Counted from the stretch's first letter, positions 50,143 through 63,708 are shown. The stretch is 64,000 bases of DNA from Ancylobacter sp. IITR112 (GCF_041415945.1 NZ_JBGCUS010000001.1:2232001-2296000), one strand, 5' to 3'. Program-made: numbers and translations. The notes: a model not told the origin generated them from the sequence alone.

Positions 50143-50855
50143 GAGCGCTTCAGCTCGTCTCGGATGAGGCCGGCCAGTCCCCCGGCGAGCCCGCCCACCA
50201 TCACATGCCAGTTCGGCGGCAGGAACCAGACCGCGCCCATGGCAGCCGCGCCGGCCACCAGCCAGGGCAGATCGTCCACCCGCCCGCGCCGCAGCCCGAC
50301 CAGAGTGGTGGCGAAGAACGCTACCAGCACGAGGTCGAGCGCATAGGTCTTCACATCGTCCAGGGTCAGCCCGCCGGCGACTGCGCCGATGACGGTCGCC
50401 GCCACCCAGCACGCCCACATCAGCAGCCCGCCGCCGACGAGATAGCCGAGATCGCGCTCGCCCTTGCGCTCGGCGGCGATCAGCGCCGCCCAGTTGAGAT
50501 CGCTCAGCAGCGTCATCGCGCCATAGACCTTCCAGCTCGGGAGTCCCCGGCATAGTGCGCGCAGAGAGGCGCCGAGCAGGATGTGGCGGGCATTAATGGC
50601 GAAGGTGGCGACGAGAAGCGGCAGCCATGGCACCGGCGCCGTCCACAGGTCGAGCACGGCGAACTGCGCCGCGCCGGCGAACACCACCGCGCTCATGAAC
50701 GCCGCCAGCCAGCCTTCCAGCCCCGCGCCGCGCGCGGCAATGCCGAAGGCGATACCGAACACGAAGACGGGCGGCAGCACGGGCAGAATCACCCGCGCCC
50801 CGCGCCAGCACCCGGCCCATGTCAGCGTGGCCGGCGCTTGGGAGGCTGAGGACAT
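50139..50855 (-). CDS. azlC: AzlC-family large subunit of a branched-chain amino acid exporter
   Basis: 238 residues. Several transmembrane helices with the AzlC hallmarks LPPVFVFGIAFGIAARGAGL, FAGAAQFAVLDLW and FAINARHILLGASLR. With AzlD it exports branched-chain or other amino acids (YgaZH-like). It lies between yqeY and dnaG, unrelated in function, as an insertion into the otherwise conserved block. Confidence 0.92.
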   Translation of the reverse strand: MSSASQAPATLTWAGCWRGARVILPVLPPVFVFGIAFGIAARGAGLEGWLAAFMSAVVFAGAAQFAVLDLWTAPVPWLPLLVATFAINARHILLGASLRALCRGLPSWKVYGAMTLLSDLNWAALIAAERKGERDLGYLVGGGLLMWACWVAATVIGAVAGGLTLDDVKTYALDLVLVAFFATTLVGLRRGRVDDLPWLVAGAAAMGAVWFLPPNWHVMVGGLAGGLAGLIRDELKRS

Positions 50856-50894
50856 GGCACCACCGGGCAGGGGAAAATCGGCCGCGGGGGCGGA

Positions 50895-51350
50895 TCAGGC
50901 GGTGAGCAGCGCCTTGACCGTGCCGCTGGCCTTGGCGAAATCCATCACGCCGGTATGGCGCTCCTTCAGCGCCGCCATGGTGCGGCCCATGTCCTTGAGC
51001 CCATGCGCGCCGATCTCGGCGATGACGGCGGCGATGGCGGCCTGCGCCTCCGCTTCGGTCATCTGCACCGGCAGGAAGGACTGGATGATCGCGGTCTCCT
51101 CACGCTCCTGCGTGGCGAGGTCGGCGCGGCCGGCCTCCTCATAGACCTTCGCCGATTCCTCGCGCTGCTTGATCATCTTGGTGAGCAAGCCGAGCACTTC
51201 ATCGTCGGACAGCGGGTCCTTGCCATGGCCGCGCGCCTCGATGTCGCGGTCCTTGATCGCGGCATTGACGAGACGCAGCGTGCCGAGGCGGCGCTTGTCC
51301 TGGGCCTTCATGGCCTCTTTCAGCGAGGTGTTGATGTCGTCGCGCAGCAC
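50895..51350 (-). CDS. yqeY: GatB/YqeY-domain protein
   Basis: 151 residues from GTG 51350, with GGAAGG upstream. LRDDINTSLKEAMKAQDKRRLGTLRLVNAAIKDRDIEAR and the tail KERHTGVMDFAKASGTVKALL are typical of stand-alone YqeY, related to the tRNA-binding tail of GatB. Probable RNA-binding role; not experimentally fixed. Divergent from carA, with 252 bases between them. Confidence 0.93.
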   Translation of the reverse strand: MLRDDINTSLKEAMKAQDKRRLGTLRLVNAAIKDRDIEARGHGKDPLSDDEVLGLLTKMIKQREESAKVYEEAGRADLATQEREETAIIQSFLPVQMTEAEAQAAIAAVIAEIGAHGLKDMGRTMAALKERHTGVMDFAKASGTVKALLTA

Positions 51351-51602
51351 GTTGGCCAGCCTTCCTGCAATCCGCGAGCCGGCGTCGGCGCCCGATTCGG
51401 GGCCGTACGCCGCACGCGCCAATGGATGATCACCCGCGGGGTTTTGGCCCCCTCCGGCGGTTGCCGCCCCTCCACGACAGGCGCCGCGCGCCGGAACCGG
51501 GCGCAGCCATCCGCAATTCGTGGGCCAGATACGCAGCGTGAAGACTGGCATCCGGCGCGGCAACGGACTAATTAGGGCACACGATGACAGGGAACAAGAT
51601 CA

Positions 51603-52805
<1,203 letters not shown>

Positions 52806-52819
52806 CGCGCCGCCCGCGC

Positions 52820-52853
52820 TGACCCTCACCGGCCGTCGCGCCGTTGAGGGTCA
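52820..52853. repeat. Inverted repeat after carA
   Basis: TGACCCTCA (52820-52828) and TGAGGGTCA (52845-52853) are exact reverse complements, 16 bases apart, about 15 bases after the carA stop. It may end or stabilise the carA transcript, but no U-tract follows. Confidence 0.5.
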
Positions 52854-52974
52854 TTGCGCTGGCATCAGGGCCTGTCACCATGCGGGCGGCGCGGGAGCCC
52901 GGCGGCGTCCCTGCCCGCGCCGCGCGGGGCCGGATGGCGACGCGCCAAAGGGCCGCCGCGTTCGGGAGCCCGCC

Positions 52975-53409
52975 ATGAAGACCGCCCTCCTCCTCGCCTC
53001 GCTCAGCCTTTCCGTCCTCGCCATGGGCGCGGCCCGCGCCGACAGCCCGCCCGACCTCACCGGCACCTGGCAGCTCGCCGACGAGGACTTCGCCGCCGCC
53101 CGCGTCGGCACCAGCAACAAATATTTCGACGACCTGCCCAAGCCGACCTTCGGCACGCCCGCCCAGGCCTTCGTCTACACCATTGACGCGCAGGAAGGCC
53201 GCGCCTTCCACGGCCGCGCCACCGGGCCGCAGGGCAAGAGCGAAGCGCTGGTCGGTGTCATCCGCTTCGACAACCGCGAAATCCTGATGTCCGGCGACAG
53301 CGGGACGGTGCAGGGCCGCCTTGTCGACGACAAGCTCGAACTGTGCTGGGTCGACGCGCTGCCGACCTGGAACGCGGTGTCCTGCGGTCTGTTCAAAAAG
53401 GCGAAGTGA
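52975..53409 (+). CDS. Small secreted hypothetical protein
   Basis: 144 residues. Signal peptide MKTALLLASLSLSVLAMGAARA, then DSPPDLTGTWQLADEDFAA, a lipocalin-like start (L-x-G-T-W), and a beta-rich domain with two Cys (LCWVDALPTWNAVSC). Secreted, function unknown; lipocalin-like fold is only a suggestion. Between carA and the radical-SAM gene. Confidence 0.7.
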   Translation: MKTALLLASLSLSVLAMGAARADSPPDLTGTWQLADEDFAAARVGTSNKYFDDLPKPTFGTPAQAFVYTIDAQEGRAFHGRATGPQGKSEALVGVIRFDNREILMSGDSGTVQGRLVDDKLELCWVDALPTWNAVSCGLFKKAK

Positions 53410-53524
53410 GCCCGCTCGCCCAGGCGCGCCGCCCCACTCCGGCGGGGCGGAGCAGCCGACGGTATTTTCAGCGGGTTGATACGATCAAATCAGGAACATA
53501 AAGTGAACGTGGGAGGAATTCCAC

Positions 53525-54739
53525 GTGGACGATACCCTGAAGAGCAAGCTCGGCATCCTCGCCGACGCCGCCAAATATGATGCCTCCTGCGCCTCCTCGG
53601 GCGCGCGCGGGCGCAAGGCGGAGAAGGACGGCATCGGCTCAACCACCGGCATGGGCATCTGCCATTCCTACACGCCGGACGGGCGCTGCGTGTCGCTGCT
53701 GAAAATCCTGCTGACCAATTACTGCCTTTTCGACTGCGCCTATTGCATCAACCGGCGCTCCTCCAATGTGCGGCGGGCGCGGTTCTCGGTCGAGGAGGTG
53801 GTGGCCATCACTCTCGGCTTCTACAAGCGCAACTATATCGAGGGGCTGTTCCTCTCCTCCGGCATCATCCGCTCGCCCGATTACACGATGGAGCAGATGA
53901 TGCTCGTCGCCCGGCGGCTGCGGCAGGAGCATGGCTTCGCCGGCTATATCCATCTCAAGGCCATTCCCGAGGCCAGTCCCTGGCTGGTGGAGCAGGCAGG
54001 ACTGTGGGCAGACCGGCTTTCGGTCAACATTGAACTCGCCTCCGCCATCAGCCTGAAGGAGCTGGCGCCGGAAAAAGATGCGCCGGGCATCAAGGCGACA
54101 ATGGGCCAGATGCATGAGCGCATCACCGAGGCACGCGCGGAAAAGCGCCGCTTCGCCCCCGCCGGGCAGAGCACGCAGATGATCGTCGGGGCCGACGCCA
54201 CCACCGACGCGGCGGTGCTGGAAACGAGCGCCGGCCTTTATGGCGGCTATGGCCTCAAGCGGGTCTATTACTCCGCCTTCAGTCCCATTCCCGAGGCCAG
54301 CCGCGTGCTGCCGGTGAAAGCCGCGCCGCTGCGCCGCGAGCACCGGCTCTACCAGGCGGACTGGCTGCTACGCTTCTATGGCTTCTCCGTCGAGGAAATC
54401 GCCGCGGGCGGTGCGGGCGGCATGCTCGATCTCGACATCGACCCCAAACTCGCCTGGGCGCTCAAGCACCGCGAGCAGTTCCCGGTGGACGTGAACGCCG
54501 CCGACCGCGAGGCGCTGCTGCGCGTGCCCGGCCTCGGCGCCCGGGCGGTCGAGCGCATCCTGCGGGCGCGACGCCAGACAAGGCTGACGCTCGACGACAT
54601 CGCCCGCGTCAGTACGGGAGTGAGACGGGCGCGCGCCTTCCTCATCACCGCCGACCATCACCCGCTGAAGTTCACCGACCGAGCGGACCTGCGCGCCCGT
54701 CTCGCTCCGCCGGCGCGGCAATTGGAGCTGTTCGCGTGA
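53525..54739 (+). CDS. Radical-SAM protein linked to UDG (putative DNA modification/repair, TIGR03916 type)
   Basis: 404 residues. Radical-SAM cluster motif CLFDCAYC (about 67-74, Cys-x3-Cys-x2-Cys) in a TIM-barrel core; the preceding GMGICHSYTPDGRCVSLLKILLTNY is typical of this DNA-repair-associated family. The C-terminus (about 320-370: VDVNAADREALLRVPGLGARAVERIL) is a helix-hairpin-helix DNA-binding unit. The GTG of the next gene overlaps its stop. The reaction is not known to me. Partnered here with a DUF4130-UdgX fusion, as in families curated as a linked pair. Confidence 0.9.
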   Translation: MDDTLKSKLGILADAAKYDASCASSGARGRKAEKDGIGSTTGMGICHSYTPDGRCVSLLKILLTNYCLFDCAYCINRRSSNVRRARFSVEEVVAITLGFYKRNYIEGLFLSSGIIRSPDYTMEQMMLVARRLRQEHGFAGYIHLKAIPEASPWLVEQAGLWADRLSVNIELASAISLKELAPEKDAPGIKATMGQMHERITEARAEKRRFAPAGQSTQMIVGADATTDAAVLETSAGLYGGYGLKRVYYSAFSPIPEASRVLPVKAAPLRREHRLYQADWLLRFYGFSVEEIAAGGAGGMLDLDIDPKLAWALKHREQFPVDVNAADREALLRVPGLGARAVERILRARRQTRLTLDDIARVSTGVRRARAFLITADHHPLKFTDRADLRARLAPPARQLELFA

Positions 54740-56238
54740 GCGTGGCGGAGGCGAGCAGCGCGCCGGGCGACATCCGCGAGGTGGTGCTGCGCTTCGGCGC
54801 CGACCGCGCCGGATTCCGCGCCGCCGTGCGGGCGCTGGTGGCGGCGGAGATACCGCCGGCGCACGCCGTCTGGCGGATGGCGGCGCCGGGCGAGCCGGTG
54901 CTGGAAGGCGGCGGCGACCTTTTCGGTAGCCCAGCGCCGGGGACCACGCCAGCCGAGGCGCCGGGGATCGCGCCCGACGAAGCGCCGGCCCTCTCCCTGC
55001 CCCGCGCGGTCGCGACGCTGGCCGATCTCGTGCTCTGCCACAACGATCCCGCGCGCTTCGCCCTGCTCTACACGCTGATCTGGCGCGTGACGCACGGCGA
55101 GCGGCAACTGGCCGACAATCCGGCGGACCCGCTGGTGCATCGTCTCGGGCGGATGGCGAAGGCGGTGCGCCGCGACATCCACAAGATGCACGCCTTCGTG
55201 CGCTTCAAGGCGCTGGGCATTGAGGACGGGCGGGAGCGTTTCGTCGCCTGGTTCGAGCCGGAGCATTTTATTCTGGAGGCCGCCGCGCCGTTCTTCCGCA
55301 CCCGCTTTCCCGCCATGGACTGGGCCATCCTCACCCCGCATGGCACGGTGGGCTGGAAGGAGCACACGCTCGCCTTCGGCCCGCCCGCAAGCCGGCCCAC
55401 CTTGCCGGAGGGCGACGGCTTCGAGAAAGGCTGGCTTGCCTATTACGCCAGCGCCTTCAACCCGGCCCGCGCCAACCCGTCGATGATGCGGACCGAGATG
55501 CCGAAGAAATATTGGCCCAATCTGCCTGAGGCCCGCCTCATTCCCGGGCTGCTCGAAAGCGCCCCCGCCCGCGTCGCCGACATGCTGGCGCGCGAGGCCG
55601 CCGCGCCGCGCAAGCGCGACCCGCAAAAGGCGGTGGCGGCGATGGCGCAGCAGGCACCAGGTAGCCTCAAGGAATTGAACGCCCTTATCGCCGCCTCGCC
55701 CGCTTTCCTCACCGGCGGCACCCGCGCCGTCCTGGGCCAAGGGCCGCTCCACCCTCGCCTCGCCTTGGTGGGCGAGCAGCCGGGCGACCAGGAGGACGAG
55801 GAAGGCCACCCCTTTGTCGGTCCGGCGGGGCAATTGCTGATGAAGGCTATGGCCGAGGCCGGCCTCACGCGGGAGGCGGTCTATCTCACCAATGCGGTGA
55901 AGCACTTCAAATTCGTGCCGCGCGGCAAACGCCGCCTGCACCAGAAGCCGACCGCCGGCGAGGTGAAGCATTATCGCTGGTGGCTGGAGAAGGAGCTGGA
56001 TTTCGTCCGCCCGCGCCTCGTCGTCGCGCTCGGCGGGACGGCGGCACTGGCGCTGACCGGCACGGCGTTGGCGGTGACGCGCGAACGCGGCCCCCACCGC
56101 TTGGGCGCGCATGACGGCTACCTCACCTTCCACCCCTCCTATCTGCTGCGCCTACGGGATGCGAGCGCCCGCAACGCGGCCTATGCCGCCTTCGTCGCTG
56201 ATCTGGCAGCGGCAAAGGCGCTGGCGGGAGCGGCGTGA
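54736..56238 (+). CDS. DUF4130 fused to UdgX-type uracil-DNA glycosylase
   Basis: 500 residues from GTG 54736. N-terminal ~270 residues: DUF4130 (SAM-linked DNA metabolism protein) with MHAFVRFK, FEPEHFILEAAAPFFRTRFPAM and the WAILTPHGTVGW segment. C-terminal UDG domain from about 310: GEQPGDQEDEEGHPFVGPAG (346-365), LTNAVKHFKF, and the UdgX-specific insertion KRRLH (398-402), where the His is the residue that in mycobacterial UdgX (KRRIH) forms a covalent bond with uracil-derived DNA. HPSYLLR ends the active site. It is encoded 4 bases overlapping the radical-SAM protein; the two must act together on DNA. Confidence 0.92.
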   Translation: MSVAEASSAPGDIREVVLRFGADRAGFRAAVRALVAAEIPPAHAVWRMAAPGEPVLEGGGDLFGSPAPGTTPAEAPGIAPDEAPALSLPRAVATLADLVLCHNDPARFALLYTLIWRVTHGERQLADNPADPLVHRLGRMAKAVRRDIHKMHAFVRFKALGIEDGRERFVAWFEPEHFILEAAAPFFRTRFPAMDWAILTPHGTVGWKEHTLAFGPPASRPTLPEGDGFEKGWLAYYASAFNPARANPSMMRTEMPKKYWPNLPEARLIPGLLESAPARVADMLAREAAAPRKRDPQKAVAAMAQQAPGSLKELNALIAASPAFLTGGTRAVLGQGPLHPRLALVGEQPGDQEDEEGHPFVGPAGQLLMKAMAEAGLTREAVYLTNAVKHFKFVPRGKRRLHQKPTAGEVKHYRWWLEKELDFVRPRLVVALGGTAALALTGTALAVTRERGPHRLGAHDGYLTFHPSYLLRLRDASARNAAYAAFVADLAAAKALAGAA

Positions 56239-56315
56239 AACAGGCGGGAACCACCGCCGGCACGCAGGGTTGAAACCGGCACGGTCCGGCGCTGGCCGCC
56301 GACGCGGAGAGAGCG

Positions 56316-56813
56316 ATGCCCCTTCCCGAAGCCCACCTGTTCCCGCCGTCCGGCGGCGTGCCGAACAATCCGACGCTTCCGGTCCTGATCTACCGCGCCG
56401 CCCTCCCCGCTGATGCCGAGCGGATCGAAGCGCACATCAACGCGACCGGCTGGGAATGCCGCTGGCGCGATGGAGTGTTCGACTTCCATCACTTTCATTC
56501 CACCGCGCATGAGACGCTGGCGCTCGCCCGCGGCTCGGCGCGTCTTCTCATTGGCGGCGAAGGCGGGGCAGAACTGGAGTTGGCGGCCGGCGACGTGCTG
56601 GTGCTGCCCGCCGGCACCGGCCACAAGCGGATCGCCGCCAGCCCCGATCTCGTCATCGTCGGCGCCTACCCGCCGGGGCAGGACTATGACATCGAGCGGC
56701 CGGACGCGGCCGGGCTGCACCGCGCGCTGGACGCCGTCACGCAGGTGCCACTGCCGCCCGGCGATCCCGTAGGCGGGCCGCAGGGCGCGCTCACCCGTCT
56801 GTGGAAGGGATAG
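56316..56813 (+). CDS. Cupin-domain protein (YjlB-like)
   Basis: 165 residues. A beta-barrel cupin with FDFHHFHSTAHETLAL (metal His-x-x-His type) and LAAGDVLVLPAGTGHKRIA. Related to YjlB-like stand-alone cupins with no known substrate. Start ATG 56316 has GGAGAGA. It is downstream of the UdgX gene by 77 bases and may be part of the same transcript. Confidence 0.85.
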   Translation: MPLPEAHLFPPSGGVPNNPTLPVLIYRAALPADAERIEAHINATGWECRWRDGVFDFHHFHSTAHETLALARGSARLLIGGEGGAELELAAGDVLVLPAGTGHKRIAASPDLVIVGAYPPGQDYDIERPDAAGLHRALDAVTQVPLPPGDPVGGPQGALTRLWKG

Positions 56814-56937
56814 GGCTGCGCGCGGCGCGCAGGGCTACCTCCCGACTCAACCCTTCCCCCCCGAGGGAATCTGGTTTAAGGGAAGCCCCCAATTGCGGGG
56901 CGTGACCTCGCCCAGAAAGTTCAATCCGGGTCCGCCC

Positions 56938-56966
56938 AAGGACGCGTCGCACAGCGCGTCCTTTTT
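56938..56966 (+). terminator. Terminator-like hairpin in the carB leader (candidate attenuator)
   Basis: AAGGACGCG (56938-56946) pairs exactly with CGCGTCCTT (56955-56963), loop TCGCACAG, followed by U residues to 56966. It ends 38 bases before the carB start. It is flanked by GGTCCG (56929-56934) and CGGACC (56975-56980), which could form an outer stem. It may end transcription from the upstream cupin gene or act as an attenuator of carB. Confidence 0.75.
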
Positions 56967-57004
56967 CGTGCGCCCGGACCAATGCGCGAGCCGCACGGGA
57001 TCCG

Positions 57005-60325
<3,321 letters not shown>

Positions 60326-60381
60326 CCCGGACCGGGCCTGACGGCGCCTCGCGGCGCCTCGGGTTCACGGCAGACCGGACC

Positions 60382-60448
60382 AAGCCCGCGCGGGCGTTTC
60401 ATTGGGGCAGATGGCCCCGATGAAACGCCCGCGGGGGCTTCCTTTGCT
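60382..60448 (+). promoter_or_regulatory. Long hairpin between carB and greA
   Basis: CGCGGGCGTTTCATTGGGG (60389-60407) pairs with CCCCGATGAAACGCCCGCG (60415-60433) with one wobble; AAGCCC (60382-60387) and GGGCTT (60435-60440) extend the stem past one mismatch. Then CCTTTGCTTTT follows. It may be the carB terminator or a leader structure of greA, whose ribosome site (GGGAGG) begins soon after at about 60451. Confidence 0.75.
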
Positions 60449-60471
60449 TTTGGGAGGTCGAGAACAGACCA

Positions 60472-60945
60472 ATGGATAAGATTCCGATGACCGCCGGCGG
60501 CCATGCCGCACTGGAAGAGGAACTCAAGCGGCGCCAGCAGGTGGATCGTCCCCGCATCATCGAGGCGATCTCGGAAGCGCGCGCCCATGGCGACCTGTCC
60601 GAGAATGCGGAGTACCACGCCGCCAAGGAGCAGCAGGCGCTGAACGAGGGCCGGATCGCCGAGCTTGAGGACAAGCTGTCGCGCGCCGAGATCATCGACG
60701 TGGCCAAGCTCACCGGCGACACCGTGATGTTCGGCGCCACCGTGAAGCTGATCGACGAGGACACCGAGGAAGAGCGCGTGTGGCAGATCGTCGGCGACAT
60801 GGAAGCCGACGCCAAGGCCGGGCGTATCTCCATCTCCTCGCCCATGGCCCGTGCGCTGATCGGCAAGAAGCTCGGCACGTCGGTGGAAGTGGTGACGCCC
60901 AAGGGCGCCCGCTCCTACGAGATCGCCGCCGTCCGCTTCGCCTGA
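60472..60945 (+). CDS. greA: Transcription elongation factor GreA
   Basis: 157 residues. It rescues backtracked RNA polymerase by transcript cleavage. N-terminal coiled coil ([51 protein letters not shown]), with the tip residues DLSENAEY, and the C-terminal FKBP-like domain ([22 protein letters not shown]). Start ATG with GGGAGG upstream; preceded by the long hairpin. Confidence 0.97.
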   Translation: MDKIPMTAGGHAALEEELKRRQQVDRPRIIEAISEARAHGDLSENAEYHAAKEQQALNEGRIAELEDKLSRAEIIDVAKLTGDTVMFGATVKLIDEDTEEERVWQIVGDMEADAKAGRISISSPMARALIGKKLGTSVEVVTPKGARSYEIAAVRFA

Positions 60946-60963
60946 TCCCGGACAGGGCCTGAC

Positions 60964-62040
60964 ATGACGGAGAAGGCGGCGATCGAACCGGCACGGCTCG
61001 AAGTCGTGGCACCGAATTTCAAGCGCCGCCTCTCCGGTGTCACCTCCACCCTGGAGCGTGTGCTTCCCTATCAGGCACGCGAGGTCGGCATCGCCGCCTT
61101 CGGTCCGGGCCTCGCGGCGCATGTGCCGCGCATCGGCCTCGGCATGTTCCGCCATTTCTGGGGTCGCCCGGCGCGCCGGCCCTGCCGTATCTGGCACGCC
61201 CGCCGCAATGTCGAAATGCTCGGCGGCGTCGTGCTGCGCGATGTGCTGCGGATGAAGCTGGCGCTGGTCTTCACCTCCGCCTCGCAGCGCTGGCACACAC
61301 GCTGGAGCCGCTTCCTCATCTCCCGCATGGATGCGGTGATTTCGACATCGGGCAAGACCGCCGGCTATCTCCAGCGCCCCTCGACCGTCATCCACCACGG
61401 CATCGACATGGGCAGCTTCTCCCCCGCGCCCGACAAGGCGGCGGCACGGCGCGACGTGGGCCTGCCCGACGACCTCAACATGATCGGCTGCTTCGGCCGC
61501 ATCCGCGCGCAGAAGGGCACCGACGTGTTTGTCGATGCGCTGATCCGCGTTCTGCCCGACCATCCCGGCTGGGGCGGCGTGGTGCTGGGGCGGGCGACGG
61601 GCGCGCATACCGCCTTCTTCGCCGAGCAGCGCGCCAAGGTGGAAAAGGCCGGCCTTGCGGACCGCATCCTCTTTCCCGGCGAGGTCGCCACCTCGGACAT
61701 TGCCCACTGGTACCGCGCGCTCGATCTCTATGTCGCCCCTCAGCGCTGGGAGGGTTTTGGCGTCACCCCGCTGGAGGCAATGGCCTGCGGCGTGCCCGTG
61801 GTCGCCACACGTGTGGGCGCCTTCGAGGAACTGGTGGTCGAGGGCCGCACCGGCGCGATCATTCCGCCGGGCGATGTCGCCGCCATGGCCGACGCGGTAA
61901 GCGCTTTCGTGCAGCGGGACGACGCCGACCGCGCGGCGATGGCCGAGGCTTCCCGCCGCCATGTCGTGGAGAACCACTCGATCGAGACCGAGGCGCGGCG
62001 GATCAATGCCGTCTATGACGAGGTCTGGTCGCGGTTCTGA
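60964..62040 (+). CDS. GT4 glycosyltransferase (LPS-core type)
   Basis: 358 residues. GT-B glycosyltransferase: IGCFGRIRAQKGTDVFVDALIRVLPD, PGEVATSDIAHWYRALDLYVAPQRWEGFGVTPLEAMACGVPVVATRVGAFEELVVEG carries the GT4 E-x7-E catalytic region. The overall pattern (VAPNFKRRLSGVTSTLERVLPYQ) resembles the rhizobial LpcC mannosyltransferase of LPS core. The C-terminus overlaps the convergent ELM1-like gene by 28 bases. Likely at the cytoplasmic face of the inner membrane. Confidence 0.88.
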   Translation: MTEKAAIEPARLEVVAPNFKRRLSGVTSTLERVLPYQAREVGIAAFGPGLAAHVPRIGLGMFRHFWGRPARRPCRIWHARRNVEMLGGVVLRDVLRMKLALVFTSASQRWHTRWSRFLISRMDAVISTSGKTAGYLQRPSTVIHHGIDMGSFSPAPDKAAARRDVGLPDDLNMIGCFGRIRAQKGTDVFVDALIRVLPDHPGWGGVVLGRATGAHTAFFAEQRAKVEKAGLADRILFPGEVATSDIAHWYRALDLYVAPQRWEGFGVTPLEAMACGVPVVATRVGAFEELVVEGRTGAIIPPGDVAAMADAVSAFVQRDDADRAAMAEASRRHVVENHSIETEARRINAVYDEVWSRF

Positions 62041-63071
62041 GCCAGCCGGAGCACCGGGGCGATGATACGGGCGATCTCCCCGCGCACATCCAGCGTCGGC
62101 GGTTCCAGCGCGACCAGGGTGCGGGCGAACTGCTCCGCATTCACCGTGCCAAGCGGCAGTATGGCAAGGCTCGGCGCGAAGGACGGCGCGGCCCAGCTCT
62201 TCGCCGCCCAGGCGGAAATCGCCTCGCTGGCATAGCCGTCATGCACCTTGGCCGAGCGCAGGCCGATCACCGGCCGCTGCGCCGTGAGCCCTTCCACCAG
62301 CATGCTCATCGAATCTTCCGTCACCGCCACCGCATCGGCGCCGAACAGCGCCCGCACCGAGCCCGGCCCGGCGGTGCGGTAGTCGATGAATTCGGCGAGC
62401 ACGCCCTCCCCCGCCAGTGCCGCGAGGCGCGCGCCCACCGCGTCCGGCGTGCGGCGCGAGGTGGTCACCCGCCAGCGCACGCCGTGGTCGCGCGCCACCT
62501 CCCGCACGAGGCGGACCAGCGCGTCCCATTCATTCTCCGGCCATTCCTTGCGATAGGCGGTGCCGCCAACCAACAGCGCGATTTCCGCGCCCTTCAGGCC
62601 GGCAAGAGTCGAAAGCCGTCGCGGGGCGGGATAGTCGGCGGGATCGACGATGGAGGGAATCGGCGCCCAGGCGGAGCGCGGATTGCCGGCGGCGCGCGGC
62701 GAGGCGACGATCATCAGGCTGACCTCGCGCGTGTCATAGCCGCCAATGCCGCCGGAATAGACGAAGGGCACGCCGCCGAAGAACCGGCTCAGCAGAATGC
62801 CGGCGGCGATGGTCGGCCGGCCGGAACCGACGATGACATCGGGCTTGTCGAGGCTCTCAGGCGTGATGGCATACATGGAGCGCAGCCATTTGCCGGCATC
62901 GCGGCCATAGCGGCGCATGATGAATTTGCGCACATCGTCATGGGCGAACCAGGTGGGGCGGATATCGAGCCGCGTCACCTCGGTAGGCGCCAGCCGCCCG
63001 ATCGCCAGCGCGACACCTTCCGCTTGGTTGAAATGCCCCGGCTTCTTGTCGCGCAGGACCAGCAGCTTCAC
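62013..63071 (-). CDS. ELM1/GtrOC1-family putative nucleotide-diphospho-sugar-modifying protein
   Basis: 352 residues from GTG 63071. VKLLVLRDKKPGHFNQAEGVALAIGRLAPTEV and DVIVGSGRPTIAAGILLSRFFGGVPFVY match the mitochondrial-fission ELM1-like/DUF1022 family, found in LPS and lipid-A loci of alphaproteobacteria. Despite the name, the bacterial members look like GT-B glycosyltransferases: RVTTSRRTPDAVGARLAAL and AVTEDSMSMLVEGLTAQRPVIGL resemble a GT active cleft. The GTG overlaps the stop of the methyltransferase gene. It converges with the GT4 gene. Confidence 0.85.
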   Translation of the reverse strand: MKLLVLRDKKPGHFNQAEGVALAIGRLAPTEVTRLDIRPTWFAHDDVRKFIMRRYGRDAGKWLRSMYAITPESLDKPDVIVGSGRPTIAAGILLSRFFGGVPFVYSGGIGGYDTREVSLMIVASPRAAGNPRSAWAPIPSIVDPADYPAPRRLSTLAGLKGAEIALLVGGTAYRKEWPENEWDALVRLVREVARDHGVRWRVTTSRRTPDAVGARLAALAGEGVLAEFIDYRTAGPGSVRALFGADAVAVTEDSMSMLVEGLTAQRPVIGLRSAKVHDGYASEAISAWAAKSWAAPSFAPSLAILPLGTVNAEQFARTLVALEPPTLDVRGEIARIIAPVLRLAQNRDQTSS

Positions 63072-63706
63072 CGGGCGCCCCCGCGCGGCTTGGTGCCGAA
63101 CAGCTTGCGATGCGCGGTGCGCGTCAGCTTCTGCGTGCGGTAGATCACCCGCTCGCGCGCCCGCACCATGAGGCCGGCAATCCCCGTCACCTCGCCGTCC
63201 CAGGTCTTGAAGGCGATTCGGGCGCGGCGATGGATCGGCATTTCGCGAATGGCAGGGAAATGCGGCTTCAGCCGCGCCAGCCACCAGTCGGCGCCATGCT
63301 GCGAGACATGCGCGTTGCGCCCGTCGGAAAGCAGCATCTTGGCCGGGCCGGTGTCGATGACGAACAGCGCGTCGCGCGCGCTGGCGGCGATGGAGGCCAG
63401 CACCGCGTCGATTTCCTCGTCCGGTATGTGCTCCATCACATCGACATTGACCGCCAGTTCCACCCGCTTGGTGGGCAAGGTGGATATGGCGGGAATGGCG
63501 GGGTCGTAGCGGTGGATCTCGCCGATCCCCGCTTTGGCGGCGATGAGGAAGGCAAGGTTGCTCTGCCCGCAGCCGAAATCAATCAGCGAGGCGGGTTTCA
63601 GCGCCAGAATGTGCGGCAGCATGTCGGCCAGCGCGTGCCGCGCGGTGGCGCCGTAGCGGTGGCGCGCATGGAGCTTGGCATATTCGTCGACGAGGCTGTG
63701 TGCCAT
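63068..63706 (-). CDS. Class I SAM-dependent methyltransferase
   Basis: 212 residues. SLIDFGCGQSNLAFLIA (SAM motif I), AVNVDVMEHIPDEEIDAVL (motif for post-I acid) and a basic C-terminus (YRTQKLTRTAHRKLFGTKPRGG). In a run with ELM1-like and glycosyltransferase genes, it may methylate a sugar or a lipid carrier (inference). It starts 2 bases after the preceding gene's stop and overlaps the next by 4, so all three are one operon. Confidence 0.85.
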   Translation of the reverse strand: MAHSLVDEYAKLHARHRYGATARHALADMLPHILALKPASLIDFGCGQSNLAFLIAAKAGIGEIHRYDPAIPAISTLPTKRVELAVNVDVMEHIPDEEIDAVLASIAASARDALFVIDTGPAKMLLSDGRNAHVSQHGADWWLARLKPHFPAIREMPIHRRARIAFKTWDGEVTGIAGLMVRARERVIYRTQKLTRTAHRKLFGTKPRGGAR

Positions 63707-63708
63707 CC

